Part shown: one piece after another, positions 8,479 to 16,636 of the stretch
Layout of the letters: each line of letters begins with the position of its first letter
How positions within the stretch are numbered: the first letter of the stretch is position 1
Source of the DNA: Bosea sp. Tri-49
GTDB taxonomy: Bacteria > Pseudomonadota > Alphaproteobacteria > Rhizobiales > Beijerinckiaceae
Direction: 5' to 3'
DNA length: 64,000 nt
Assembly (NCBI RefSeq): GCF_003952665.1
Contig: NZ_CP017946.1
Span: forward strand, 5,475,001-5,539,000
Notes under the pieces: model-generated
Told to the model about the DNA's origin: nothing
The model's database searches: none
What the model saw: only the letters and a program-made list of their open reading frames with translations
Translations under genes and position numbers: made by a program

Positions 8479-9256
8479 GGGGCGCCTCCTGCGTAGTCTC
8501 ACGGCCGAGATAGGCTTCGATCACGGCGGGATGGGCGCGTACCTCGGCGGCGGTGCCCTCGGCGATCTTGGTGCCGAAGCTCAGCACGGTGATGCGGTCC
8601 GAGATCGACATGACCAGCTGCATGACGTGCTCGACCAGGAGGATGGTGATGCCGTCGCGCTCGCGCAGCTCGCAGAGCAGCCGGTCGAGCGCGGCGATCT
8701 CGCGATTGCGCAGGCCGGCGGCGGGTTCGTCGAGCAGCAGCAATTTGGGGCGGATCGCCAGTGCGCGGGCGATCTCGACCATCTTCTGGTGGCCGAAATC
8801 GAGATTGCGCGCCTTGGTCTGGGCATAGGCCGAGAGGCCGGTGCGCTCGAGCAGATGCTCGACATGCTCGGCGATGCCGCGTGGCCGGGCGCTGATCGCG
8901 TCGCGCCAGGAGTGGCCGGCATGGACGTGCGCGCCGATCAGCACATTCTCGAAAACCGTGAGCTCGGCGAACAGCTCGAGGTTCTGGAAGCTGCGGGCGA
9001 TGCCGAGCCCGGCCATCTCCTTGGCGGGCATGCGGGTGATGTCGCGCCCGTCATAGGTGATGCGGCCTTCGCTCGGCGTATAGAACCGCGAGATGCAGTT
9101 GAAGGTGGTCGACTTGCCGGCGCCGTTCGGGCCGATCAGCGCATGGATCGAGCCCTTCGCCACCGCCATGTCGAGCCCGTCGACCGCGGTGAGCCCGCCG
9201 AACCGGATGGTCAGGCCGGCGACATCGAGGAAGGGCGCGGCAGTCTCACCGGCCAT
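8471..9256 (-). CDS. branched-chain-type ABC transporter ATP-binding protein (LivG type)
   Basis: 261 aa. Walker A GPNGAGKST at residues 42-50, LivG-type signature LDFGHQKMVEIARAL in place of LSGGQ, Walker B KLLLLDEPAAGL, and the LivG C-terminal end SDRITVLSFGTKIAEGT. The GGGAGG site before ATG 9256 lies inside the end of livM, with which it overlaps by 11 bp. It is the second ATPase of the five-component importer 7765-12431 and pairs with the LivF-type subunit downstream. Confidence 0.94.
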   Translation of the reverse strand: MAGETAAPFLDVAGLTIRFGGLTAVDGLDMAVAKGSIHALIGPNGAGKSTTFNCISRFYTPSEGRITYDGRDITRMPAKEMAGLGIARSFQNLELFAELTVFENVLIGAHVHAGHSWRDAISARPRGIAEHVEHLLERTGLSAYAQTKARNLDFGHQKMVEIARALAIRPKLLLLDEPAAGLRNREIAALDRLLCELRERDGITILLVEHVMQLVMSISDRITVLSFGTKIAEGTAAEVRAHPAVIEAYLGRETTQEAPHG

Positions 9257-10229
9257 GGCGCGCCTCCCTGATCCGGTCGCCGATGAAGGCGAAGAGGCCG
9301 CGCGGCGCGTACATCATGAACAGGATCAGGATCGCGCCGTAGATGATCTCCTGATATTGCGGCGCCTGGCGCAGCACCTCCGAGATCAGCCCGAAGACGA
9401 TGGCGCCGCCGATCGCGCCGGCGATCGAGCCGAGCCCGCCGACGACGACCATGGTCAGCACCAGGATCGTGGTCTGGAAGCCGAGGCTGTCGGGATGGAT
9501 GAAGGTCTGGAACAGGCCGAACATGCCGCCGGCGAAGCCCGCAATCGCGGCCGATAGGCCGAACGCGACGACCCGGGTACGGCGGACGTCGATGCCCATG
9601 GCCATGGCCGCGACCTCGGATTCGCGTACTGCACGGAAGGAGCGCCCGAGCCGCGAGCGCGAGATCGCGACGGTGACGCCGATCATCAGCAGGCAGAAGA
9701 ACAGGACAAAGGGGTAGGCCTGCTTGTCGCTGAGGATCTCCAGCGGGCCGAAGCGCGCCGGGCTGATGCGCAGGCCGTTCGGGCCGTTGGTGACGCTGTC
9801 CCAGTTGGCGAAGACCCATTGCATCGCCTCGCCGAAGGCGAAGGTGGCGAGCGCGAGGTAGATGTCGCGCATGCGCAGCGCCAGCGCGCCGATGAACAGG
9901 CCGACGACGCCGGCGACAAGCGCGCCGAACAGCATCGCGAAGGGATAGGGCAGGTCGACGGCGCGGTTGGCCAGCGCGCTGGCATAGATGCCGATGCCGT
10001 AGAAGGCGGCGTGGGCCATGGAAAACTGGCCGGTCTCGCCGATGACGATGTGCAGCCCGAGGCAGAGCACCACGAAGACCAGCAGCAGGTTGGCGATGTA
10101 GATGACATAGCCGGTGGTGAAGGCTGGCAGGGCCATGGCAACCAGCGCCACCACCGCTAGTCCTGCGATGGCCGGTCCCGTGAGCGCGCGCTTGCCGGGC
10201 GCCACCGATGCGAGGGGAGAGGACGACAC
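9246..10229 (-). CDS. branched-chain-type ABC transporter permease (LivM type)
   Basis: 327 aa inner-membrane permease with about 8-10 hydrophobic segments. LivM signatures: the GETGQFSMAHAAFYGIGIYASA stretch (long motif, ending near residue 95), the EAMQWVFANW/TNGPNGL region, the RAVRESEVAAMAMGID cytoplasmic coupling loop, and VVGGLGSIAGAIGGA near the C-terminus. The start is GTG at 10229, four bases after the end of LivH, giving tight coupling. Forms the heterodimeric membrane channel with LivH. Confidence 0.93.
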   Translation of the reverse strand: MSSSPLASVAPGKRALTGPAIAGLAVVALVAMALPAFTTGYVIYIANLLLVFVVLCLGLHIVIGETGQFSMAHAAFYGIGIYASALANRAVDLPYPFAMLFGALVAGVVGLFIGALALRMRDIYLALATFAFGEAMQWVFANWDSVTNGPNGLRISPARFGPLEILSDKQAYPFVLFFCLLMIGVTVAISRSRLGRSFRAVRESEVAAMAMGIDVRRTRVVAFGLSAAIAGFAGGMFGLFQTFIHPDSLGFQTTILVLTMVVVGGLGSIAGAIGGAIVFGLISEVLRQAPQYQEIIYGAILILFMMYAPRGLFAFIGDRIREARHGR

Positions 10230-10233
10230 GGAG

Positions 10234-11136
10234 TCAGACCTTCTTGATCGTCAGCTTCCCGCCGAACAGGCCCTGCGGACGCAGGACGAGCACGATCAGG
10301 ATGGCGAGGAAGGGGGCGAGCACGATGGCGCGGGAGGAGATGAACAGCCCGACCATGTTTTCGACGATGCCGATGATGAAGCCGCCGACGATGGCACCGG
10401 GCAGGCTCGAGAAACCGCCGACGATCGCCGCCGCGAAGGCGAGCATGACGATCGAGCCCATGTCCGCGGTCATCAGGATCTTGGGCGAGATCAGCAGCGC
10501 CGCGATCGCCGAGATGACCCCGGACAGGCCCCAGATCAGCATGTGGCAGCGGCGCAGGTCGACGCCGACGAGCTGGGCCGCCTTCGGGTTCATGCCGACG
10601 GCGCGCATGGCGCGTCCCGTCTTGGTGTAGTTGAACATCCAGAAGAAGGCCGCCATCACGGCGACGGCGGTGCCGAAGATCGCAAGGTCGAGCAAGGTGA
10701 CCGACGCCTGGCCGATCATGACGGAATCGGTCGGCACCAGAGCGGGGAAGGAGCGCGGCGTATCGCCGAAGCCGGTGCGGCGCACGAGCCCCTTCAGGAC
10801 ATAGGACAGGCCGAGCGTCGCGATGACGAGATAGACGAGGTCCTTGGCCGACTTCGCGACCTGATCGAGCACGACGCGCCGGAACAGCGCCATGGCGAGG
10901 AAGGCGGCGAGCAGCGTCGCCGGCAGCACGATCCAGATCGGCATCTGCTGGAAGACGAAGAGATAGAGCGCGACATAGCCGGCCGCCATGAAGACCTCGC
11001 CCTGGGCGAAGTTGGGCACGTCCGAGGTCTTGAAGATGATCACGATGGCGAGCGCGAGCAGAGCGTAGACGCTGCCCGAGACCAGGCCCGAGGCGATGCC
11101 TTGCTGCAGGAAGATCAGCGCGAGTTGCAGGTCCAT
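10234..11136 (-). CDS. branched-chain-type ABC transporter permease (LivH type)
   Basis: 300 aa inner-membrane permease. LivH signatures: SGSVYALLALAIVIIFKTSD, VPNFAQGEVFMAAGY, RAMRAVGMNPKAAQLVG coupling loop, and IVGGFSSLPGAIVGGFIIG. About eight hydrophobic segments. It is separated from the upstream binding protein by 86 bp that contain a perfect stem-loop, and from LivM by four bases. A weak ribosome site precedes the ATG at 11136. Confidence 0.93.
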   Translation of the reverse strand: MDLQLALIFLQQGIASGLVSGSVYALLALAIVIIFKTSDVPNFAQGEVFMAAGYVALYLFVFQQMPIWIVLPATLLAAFLAMALFRRVVLDQVAKSAKDLVYLVIATLGLSYVLKGLVRRTGFGDTPRSFPALVPTDSVMIGQASVTLLDLAIFGTAVAVMAAFFWMFNYTKTGRAMRAVGMNPKAAQLVGVDLRRCHMLIWGLSGVISAIAALLISPKILMTADMGSIVMLAFAAAIVGGFSSLPGAIVGGFIIGIVENMVGLFISSRAIVLAPFLAILIVLVLRPQGLFGGKLTIKKV

Positions 11137-11163
11137 GTCCGGCCGGGGCTCAGGTCAGGGGAG

Positions 11164-11189
11164 GGATGGCGGCCTAGGGGCCGCCATCC
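11164..11189 (-). other. mRNA stem-loop between binding-protein and permease genes
   Basis: Perfect 11-bp stem GGATGGCGGCC / GGCCGCCATCC with a 4-nt loop, 34 nt after the binding-protein stop codon and 28 nt before the livH start. No T-run follows, so it is not a classical intrinsic terminator. A role in 3'-end stabilisation or partial attenuation is more likely, giving more binding protein than permease. Confidence 0.75.
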
Positions 11190-11222
11190 GATGTCGGGAG
11201 AGGGCGAGGTTGCCCGCGACGG

Positions 11223-12431
11223 TCACTTCGCCTCGTACGTCCAGCGGCTGGTGAAGACGCCCGGCAGCGGGGCCATCGTCGTGCCGTCGTATTTGATGAA
11301 GATCGTCGAGCGGTTCGCGGCGCGCTGCTGCGGTCCGAACTGCATGCGCCCGGCCATGACGCCCGAGTCGAAATCCTGCGCCTTCAGGGCGGCGAGCACC
11401 TTCTCGCGGGTCGGGTTCGGGCCAGCATCCTGCAGCGCCTTGACCAGGGACATCGCCGGAGGGATGCCATACGGCATGTAGGTCTGCGGATGGTCGGGCT
11501 TGGCGGCGAGATCGGGATAGGCCGCCTTGTACATGTCGTAGATCGGCTTGAGCTTGTCGCCGCCGGGCGAGTCGATCATGACCTCCTGGGTATAGAAGTT
11601 CTTCAGCGCGTCCTTGCCGACATTGCCGACGAGCTGGTTGAGGCTCGCCGTGCCGGTGACCGAGAGGATGATCGGCTTGTTGAAGCCGAGCTCGGCCGCC
11701 TTCTTGATCAGCAATGCGGCCGGACGGGCATAGGTCACGAGCAGGATCGCGTCCGGATTGGCAGCGCGCAGCTTCAGGAAGGGCGCGGTGACGTCGTTGA
11801 TGGTCGGGTTGACCGATTCGACCACGAGCTTGACGCCATTGACCTCCGCGTCCTTCTTCGAGCCCTCGAGGTTCCAGGCGCCATAGGCGTCGTCGTGGTT
11901 GATGTAGGCGACCGTCTTGGCGCCCAGGCTCTTGGCGGCGAATTCGACCATGGCGCCGCCGACCGCGTATTGCGAGATCGAGAACGCGCCGAAGATGTAA
12001 TCGGTCGGCGGGAACAGCGCGCCGTCACCCGACGCGTTCAGCATCAGATAGGGCACCTTGTTGCGGACGATGTAGTCCTTGGCGGCGACGACGGCGGCCG
12101 AGCAGGACCCACCGTTGAGCATGAAGACGTTCTCCTGCTCCACCAGCTTCTTGACGGCGGCGACGAGATCGTTGGCGTTGCAGCGGTCGTCCTCGACGAC
12201 GTATTCGATCTTGCGGCCATGGATGCCGCCGTCCTTGTTGACCTTGTCGTAGTACATCTTCGCTGCGTTCACGACGTCGAAGCCATAGGCCATGTTCTGG
12301 CCCGAGAGCGGCCCGAAGATGCCGATCTTGATCGTCTTGTCGGTGATGCCGGGCTCCTGCGCGCCGGCTGCGAGGCTCATCAACAGCCCGCCGGCCAGTG
12401 TCAGGCCGCGTACGATTCCGTTCGTCTTCAT
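11223..12431 (-). CDS. branched-chain amino-acid-type ABC transporter substrate-binding protein
   Basis: 402 aa periplasmic receptor of the Leu/Ile/Val type-1 fold. Cleavable signal peptide at residues 1-24 (MKTNGIVRGLTLAGG to SLAAGAQE), then the family opening ITDKTIKIGIFGPLSGQNMA, YYDKVNKDGGIHGRKIEYVV and NGGSCSAAVVAAKDY. Two adjacent ATGs (12434 and 12431) follow GGGAGG; the second has the better spacing. First structural gene of the operon with LivHMGF and the SDR/flavoprotein/GST genes. Its family includes receptors for aromatic and aliphatic carboxylates as well as amino acids, so the ligand is open. Confidence 0.92.
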   Translation of the reverse strand: MKTNGIVRGLTLAGGLLMSLAAGAQEPGITDKTIKIGIFGPLSGQNMAYGFDVVNAAKMYYDKVNKDGGIHGRKIEYVVEDDRCNANDLVAAVKKLVEQENVFMLNGGSCSAAVVAAKDYIVRNKVPYLMLNASGDGALFPPTDYIFGAFSISQYAVGGAMVEFAAKSLGAKTVAYINHDDAYGAWNLEGSKKDAEVNGVKLVVESVNPTINDVTAPFLKLRAANPDAILLVTYARPAALLIKKAAELGFNKPIILSVTGTASLNQLVGNVGKDALKNFYTQEVMIDSPGGDKLKPIYDMYKAAYPDLAAKPDHPQTYMPYGIPPAMSLVKALQDAGPNPTREKVLAALKAQDFDSGVMAGRMQFGPQQRAANRSTIFIKYDGTTMAPLPGVFTSRWTYEAK

Positions 12432-12468
12432 CATGTCCCTCCCTGTCATCGTTTTGCCTTGTCGTTGA

Positions 12469-12495
12469 GGCGGTCCGCTCCGGCAGGGCGGTCCG
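12469..12495. repeat. pair of 9-bp direct repeats upstream of the binding-protein gene
   Basis: GGCGGTCCG occurs at 12469-12477 and again at 12487-12495, 18 bp apart start to start, 38 bp upstream of the binding-protein start. Helical-phase spacing (not quite two turns) would permit a regulator site, but the sequence is GC-rich and short, so chance is possible. Confidence 0.3.
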
Positions 12496-12581
12496 ATCCT
12501 GCGGGGATCATAGCGGAGTGCGCCGCCGCCTCTGTCACAGCCGCTTGGGACATCGGGTGACATTGTCCCCGCGGGCGGCCG

Positions 12582-13325
12582 TCATCGACGCTGCTCGGCT
12601 TCGAGCGGTAGCGCGGCTGCACCAGACGAGGGATAGGACAGCTTCTGGAAGATGTGGAAGGTGCGCATGATGTGGTTGCGCATCGCCTGCTCGGCACGAT
12701 CGGCATCGCGCGCCTGCAAGGCTGCAACGATGATCCCGTGATCCTGGTTGCTGAGGCGGAATTCCTCGGGCGAGGTCATTCGCGCCACGGAGTCATTGAA
12801 GTAGAAACGCCCCGAGCGGAGGATCGCGTCCTTCAATTTCCGGTTGCGGGCCGCGTCGACGATGATGCCATGGAATTCCCGGTTGCTCTCGACCCTTGTC
12901 TTCTGGTCGTTCGGGTCGATCGCGAGCCGGCGCGCATGGGCGGCGGCGGCCGCCGAGATCTCCGCCTCCGTGGCGCGCTCGGCGACGAGACGCGCGGCAT
13001 AGCCTTCGAGCGCCGCCCGCACCTCGGAATTCTCGCCAGCTTCGACGGCTGTGATCTCGCGTACGGCCCAGCCACGCTTGCGCGGCAGGATCAACTGCTC
13101 GACGGCAAGCCGCTGCAATGCCTCCCGAACGGGCGTGCGGCTGACGGCGAGCGCGGCTGCAATATCGGCTTCGATGAGCGGCTCATTCGGCCGCATCTCG
13201 CCGGAGAGGATCGCGTTGCGCAATGTCTCGTAGGCATCGCCAGAGCGCCGGCGAGTAGCAGCCGATGACTCTGCGTGCTCTTCGGGAAATCGCTCTGACG
13301 CTGGAAGGACGAGGCGCTTTTGCAT
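12582..13325 (-). CDS. GntR-family transcriptional regulator (FadR/FCD subfamily)
   Basis: About 247 aa. N-terminal winged helix: YETLRNAILSGEMRPNEPL, then LAVSRTPVREALQRLAVEQL and LPRKRGWAVRE. The C-terminal all-helical FCD ligand domain carries NREFHGIIVDAARN and a terminal QAMRNHIMRTFHIF, with histidines typical of its metal/ligand site. FCD regulators usually respond to carboxylates. I place the start at ATG 13325 (MQKRLV); an ATG 96 nt upstream gives an N-terminus without conservation. Encoded 150 bp upstream of the ABC binding protein on the same strand, so it is likely the local regulator of operon 2994-12431. Confidence 0.9.
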   Translation of the reverse strand: MQKRLVLPASERFPEEHAESSAATRRRSGDAYETLRNAILSGEMRPNEPLIEADIAAALAVSRTPVREALQRLAVEQLILPRKRGWAVREITAVEAGENSEVRAALEGYAARLVAERATEAEISAAAAAHARRLAIDPNDQKTRVESNREFHGIIVDAARNRKLKDAILRSGRFYFNDSVARMTSPEEFRLSNQDHGIIVAALQARDADRAEQAMRNHIMRTFHIFQKLSYPSSGAAALPLEAEQRR

Positions 13326-13606
13326 GCCGGCGATTGGTTCGCATCTTATCGCTATGCGATGAGAATGCCGAGTTTCTGGTGCCGCCGCTGTCACCACGGC
13401 TGGGGACAGAAATGCGATCACTCAGCGGGCGCCCCGGAGTGCCCGGTACGTGCCAGAAGCCGACATCAAGTCGATGCCTGAAAGGGGGCCCCCTTGATTG
13501 ATCCGCTGAGATCCGATGCAGCCGTCGGCAAACTGGAGGTCGAACCGGTTACAGGCAGCGCTCCTGTATCCCGAAGCAGGGATTCGTAGGTTCGCTGCTC
13601 CACATC
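13326..13606. promoter_or_regulatory. intergenic region upstream of gntR, with a 14-bp palindrome
   Basis: About 280 bp between the end of the TRAP operon and the GntR gene (both minus strand). It contains a perfect uninterrupted palindrome AAGGGGGCCCCCTT at 13482-13495, about 157 bp upstream of the GntR start. This could be a protein-binding site or part of a transcription end. No open frame here has family resemblance and I see no convincing promoter hexamers. Confidence 0.4.
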
Positions 13607-14887
13607 TCAGCGGGACATCATCGCAAGCGGCCACATCACGATCTGCGGGAAGATCACGAGCAGCGCGAGCACGATGATCTGTGCAATCATGAACGGCATG
13701 ACACCTTTGATCACGCCCGTCATGGGTACCTTCGCGACGCCGCAGACGACGTTGAGAACGGTCCCGACCGGCGGCGTCACCAAGCCGATCGCGTTGTTCA
13801 TGATGAACAGCACGCCGAAATAGACCGGATCGATGCCGGCCTGCTTGACCACCGGCATCAGCACCGGCGTCATGATCAGCACGGTCGGGGTGAAGTCGAG
13901 CGCGGTGCCTACGATCAGCACAAGCAGCATCAGCACCGCCGTCAGCAGCATCTTGTTGCCCATGAAGGGCTCGACCATCGCGGCGAGCTGCTGCGGAATG
14001 TTCGCCGTCGTGATCAGCCAGGCCGAGACGCCGGCGGCGGCGACCAGGAACATGATCACGGCTGTCGTCTCGGCGGCGCGGTACATCAACCCGAACAGAT
14101 CGGGGATCTTGATCTCCCGATAGATGAAGACGCCGACGAAGAGCGAATAGGCGGCGGCGATCACCGCGGCCTCGGTCGGCGTGAACAGGCCGAATTTGAG
14201 GCCACCGATGATGACGATCGGCAGCACCAGGGCCCACAGCGCGTTGCGGGTCTCGGTCAGCCGCTCGGCCATGTTGCGCCTAGGTTCGACGCGCGGATTG
14301 TCGCGCTTGATGCTCCAGCGCCAGGCGAACATGATCGCGACGCCCATCAGGACGCCTGGCACGATGCCGGCGATGAACAGCTTGGTGATCGAGACGCCGG
14401 CGGTGACGCCGAAGATGATCATGCCGATAGAGGGCGGGATGACTGGCGCAATGATGCCGCCGCAGGCGATGAGGCCGCAGGAGCGGTCGATGTTGTAGCC
14501 GGCGTTGCGCATCAGTGGGATCAGCACCGAGGCGAGCGCCGCGGTGTCGGCGACCGCCGATCCTGAAAGTGAGGCCATGATCACCGCGGCGATGACCGCG
14601 ACATAACCGAGCCCACCGCGGATATGGCCGATCCAGGCCATCGCCATGGTGATGATGCGCCGGGTCATGCCGCCAGCATTCATCAGCTCGCCGGCGAGCA
14701 TGAAGAAGGGCACGGCGAGCAGCGGGAAGCTGTTGGCGCCGTCCCACATGTTCTGGATGACGATCTGGGGATCGGTGATGCCCATATGGAGCATCATCAC
14801 GAGGCCGCAGCCGATCAGTGCGAAGGCGACCGGCATGCCGAGCGCCATCAGCCCCAGCAGCGAGGCGATGAAGACGAAGACGATCAC
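13607..14887 (-). CDS. dctM: TRAP transporter large permease (DctM)
   Basis: 426 aa, about 12 membrane segments, the ion-coupled transport subunit of a tripartite ATP-independent periplasmic transporter. Family patterns: LLAVPFFMLAGELMNAGGM, LSGSAVADTAALASVLIPLM, GIIAPVIPPSIGMIIFGV, LVLIVGTALDFTPTVLIMTPVL and GLVTPPVGTVLNV. The start is GTG 14887, overlapping the dctQ stop by four bases, with GAGGAG upstream. It works with DctQ and one or both of the two DctP receptors upstream. Sodium-coupled uptake of an organic (sugar) acid is the family role. Confidence 0.95.
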   Translation of the reverse strand: MIVFVFIASLLGLMALGMPVAFALIGCGLVMMLHMGITDPQIVIQNMWDGANSFPLLAVPFFMLAGELMNAGGMTRRIITMAMAWIGHIRGGLGYVAVIAAVIMASLSGSAVADTAALASVLIPLMRNAGYNIDRSCGLIACGGIIAPVIPPSIGMIIFGVTAGVSITKLFIAGIVPGVLMGVAIMFAWRWSIKRDNPRVEPRRNMAERLTETRNALWALVLPIVIIGGLKFGLFTPTEAAVIAAAYSLFVGVFIYREIKIPDLFGLMYRAAETTAVIMFLVAAAGVSAWLITTANIPQQLAAMVEPFMGNKMLLTAVLMLLVLIVGTALDFTPTVLIMTPVLMPVVKQAGIDPVYFGVLFIMNNAIGLVTPPVGTVLNVVCGVAKVPMTGVIKGVMPFMIAQIIVLALLVIFPQIVMWPLAMMSR

Positions 14888-15462
14888 GACCTTGCTCCTC
14901 CGGCGGCGTTCGCCTTGACGTCGCGTGCAGCCTCGAGGCCCTCGGCGAGGCCTTCCTCGTGCACGTCGATGAGTTCGTGATCGGCGACCTCGCCACGTGC
15001 GAGCCGGATCAGGTTGGACAGGCAGATCAGGGCGATGGCGGCACCGGTGACGTAGCTGACGCCATAGACCCAGAGCATGCTGATCTGCGCGACGGGCGAG
15101 GCATTGCCCGCGATGATGTCATGCTGCAGCCAGGTCCCATAGAAGATGAACAGTGCACAGATCAGCATGACGACCTGGCTGATCGCCCAGCAGACCTTGC
15201 GCCCGAGGACCGGCAGCGCCTGCACCACCATGTCGACACCGAGATGACTGCGTCGGTGCAGGCCGATGATGCCCCCGAGGAAGGTCATCCAGACGAAGGC
15301 GAAGCGCGGCATCTCCTCCGACAGGTCGATGCCGGTGTTGAAGAACAGCCGCAGCACCACGTTGCCGAAGACCATGACCAGCATCACGGCCATGCAGGCC
15401 ACCAGGATGATCTCGATCAGCCGGTAAAACCAACTGACTCCGGTTGCGAGCAGATTGCCCAT
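14884..15462 (-). CDS. dctQ: TRAP transporter small permease (DctQ)
   Basis: 192 aa with four membrane segments (starting FYRLIEIILVACMAVMLVMV; then ISQVVMLICALFIFYG; VTGAAIALICLSNLI). The DctQ hallmarks GNVVLRLFFNTGIDLSEEMPRF and FLGGIIGLHRRSHLGVD cover residues about 29-75. The long hydrophilic C-terminus (EVADHELIDVHEEGLAEG) is unusual in composition but in frame. Overlaps dctM by four bases; 71 bp with a stem-loop separate it from the dctP gene upstream. Confidence 0.93.
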   Translation of the reverse strand: MGNLLATGVSWFYRLIEIILVACMAVMLVMVFGNVVLRLFFNTGIDLSEEMPRFAFVWMTFLGGIIGLHRRSHLGVDMVVQALPVLGRKVCWAISQVVMLICALFIFYGTWLQHDIIAGNASPVAQISMLWVYGVSYVTGAAIALICLSNLIRLARGEVADHELIDVHEEGLAEGLEAARDVKANAAGGARS

Positions 15463-15493
15463 CGATCACCTCGCTGGTGCGTGCGGAGAGTTC

Positions 15494-15516
15494 GGCCGGC
15501 TCGCCACGAGCCGGCC
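15494..15516 (-). other. mRNA stem-loop between dctP and dctQ
   Basis: Perfect 10-bp stem GGCCGGCTCG / CGAGCCGGCC with a 3-nt loop, 18 nt behind the dctP stop codon and 32 nt before the dctQ start. No T-run. Same position relative to a binding-protein gene as the other stem-loops in this window. Confidence 0.75.
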
Positions 15517-15533
15517 ATGCAGGTGCATTCGCC

Positions 15534-16547
15534 TTACTTGGCGGCGCGCGCCTTCTCGATCTCGGCGGTGAACCCATCGACGAACTGCTCGCCAATCTGG
15601 CTCTTGAACTTGTCGACGACCGGCTTGACTTTGGCCTGGACCTTGCGCAGGTCCTCGGCCGAGACCTGATCGACCGTCACCCCCGCCTCCTTGAACTTGC
15701 CGATGACATCGCGGTCGCCCTCATCGAGGAGCTTGCGCTGCAGAAGCCCGGCCTCGACCGCGGCTTTCTGGATGCCGGCCTTGTCGCTGGCCGACAGCGT
15801 GTCCCAGAACTTCTTCGATGCCACCAGGGCCACCGGCGTATAGACGTGGTTGGTGATGGAGATGTACTTCTGCACCTCCTGCATCTTGTTCGACCACATG
15901 TGCAGGAGCGGGTTCTCCTGGCCGTCGAGCGCCTTCACCTCGAGCGCGGTGAACACCTCGGAGAACGCCATCGGCACGGCGTTGGCGCCGATCGACTTCC
16001 AGGTGTCGAGCGCGACGGGATTGGCCATCACGCGCAGCTTGAGCCCGGAGACATCCTCGGCCGTCTTCACCGCGCGGCGACTGTTCGACAGGTTGCGGAA
16101 GCCCATGCCGGTCCAGGTCAGGCCGACCAGCCCGCTCGGCTCGATCTTCTCGAAGATCGACTTCACCGAGGCGCCGTCGAGGACCGCATAGACCTCGTTC
16201 TCGTTCTGGAAGAGGAAGGGCAGATCCCAGACCTGCACCTCCTTCACCCGGGTCGAGAGCGGCGCAAGCGTGCCGATGTAGAATTCCTGCGTGCCGGCCT
16301 GCACGGCCTGGAGCTGCTTCTCGTCGCTGCCGAGCATGGCGGAATGGAAGGCCTGCACCTTCACATTGCCATTGGTGTAGGTGCCGGCGAGCTCCGCGAA
16401 CTTGTTCACGGCGGTGGCCTGCGGATGGGTGTCGGGCATGGCATGGCCGATCTTGGCCTTGACCTCGGCCAGAGCCGCCGTGGAGCCCAGCAGCGTCGCC
16501 GCCAGCAAAGCCGCGATGGCCGCACGCCGCGAAGTCGAATTGATCAT
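15534..16547 (-). CDS. dctP: TRAP transporter substrate-binding protein (DctP), copy 1
   Basis: 337 aa periplasmic receptor. Export signal with SRRAAIAALLAATLLGS and an ALA cleavage site near residue 27. DctP-family core: KIGHAMPDTHPQATAVNKFAE, DLPFLFQNENEVYAVLDG, LTWTGMGFRNLSNSRR, LKLRVMANPVALDTWKSIGA (with the carboxylate-binding Arg in RVM), ANAVPMAFSEVFTALEVKALDGQENPL. GGGAGG precedes ATG 16547. It is clearly paralogous to the dctP immediately upstream (same core patterns throughout), so the one permease pair may serve two receptors. Confidence 0.95.
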   Translation of the reverse strand: MINSTSRRAAIAALLAATLLGSTAALAEVKAKIGHAMPDTHPQATAVNKFAELAGTYTNGNVKVQAFHSAMLGSDEKQLQAVQAGTQEFYIGTLAPLSTRVKEVQVWDLPFLFQNENEVYAVLDGASVKSIFEKIEPSGLVGLTWTGMGFRNLSNSRRAVKTAEDVSGLKLRVMANPVALDTWKSIGANAVPMAFSEVFTALEVKALDGQENPLLHMWSNKMQEVQKYISITNHVYTPVALVASKKFWDTLSASDKAGIQKAAVEAGLLQRKLLDEGDRDVIGKFKEAGVTVDQVSAEDLRKVQAKVKPVVDKFKSQIGEQFVDGFTAEIEKARAAK

Positions 16548-16610
16548 GACCGCCTCCCTGTTTCTGTCGTTGAATGCATGCGCGCGGATGCGCCCGTTTC
16601 GTCTCGATCA

Positions 16611-16630
16611 GCCCGGCCGCAAAGCCGGGC
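16611..16630 (-). other. mRNA stem-loop between the two dctP genes
   Basis: Perfect 7-bp stem GCCCGGC / GCCGGGC with loop CGCAAA, beginning 6 nt behind the stop codon of the upstream dctP. Shorter than the others in the window but at the equivalent position; no T-run. Confidence 0.6.
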
Positions 16631-16636
16631 AGCGTC

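Noticed and set aside
10114..11481. Plus-strand open frame opposite livM/livH and the receptor gene, rich in Glu/His/Asp/Gln.
   Set aside because: Charged low-complexity product typical of the antisense of membrane-protein genes; crosses two gene boundaries and the stem-loop.
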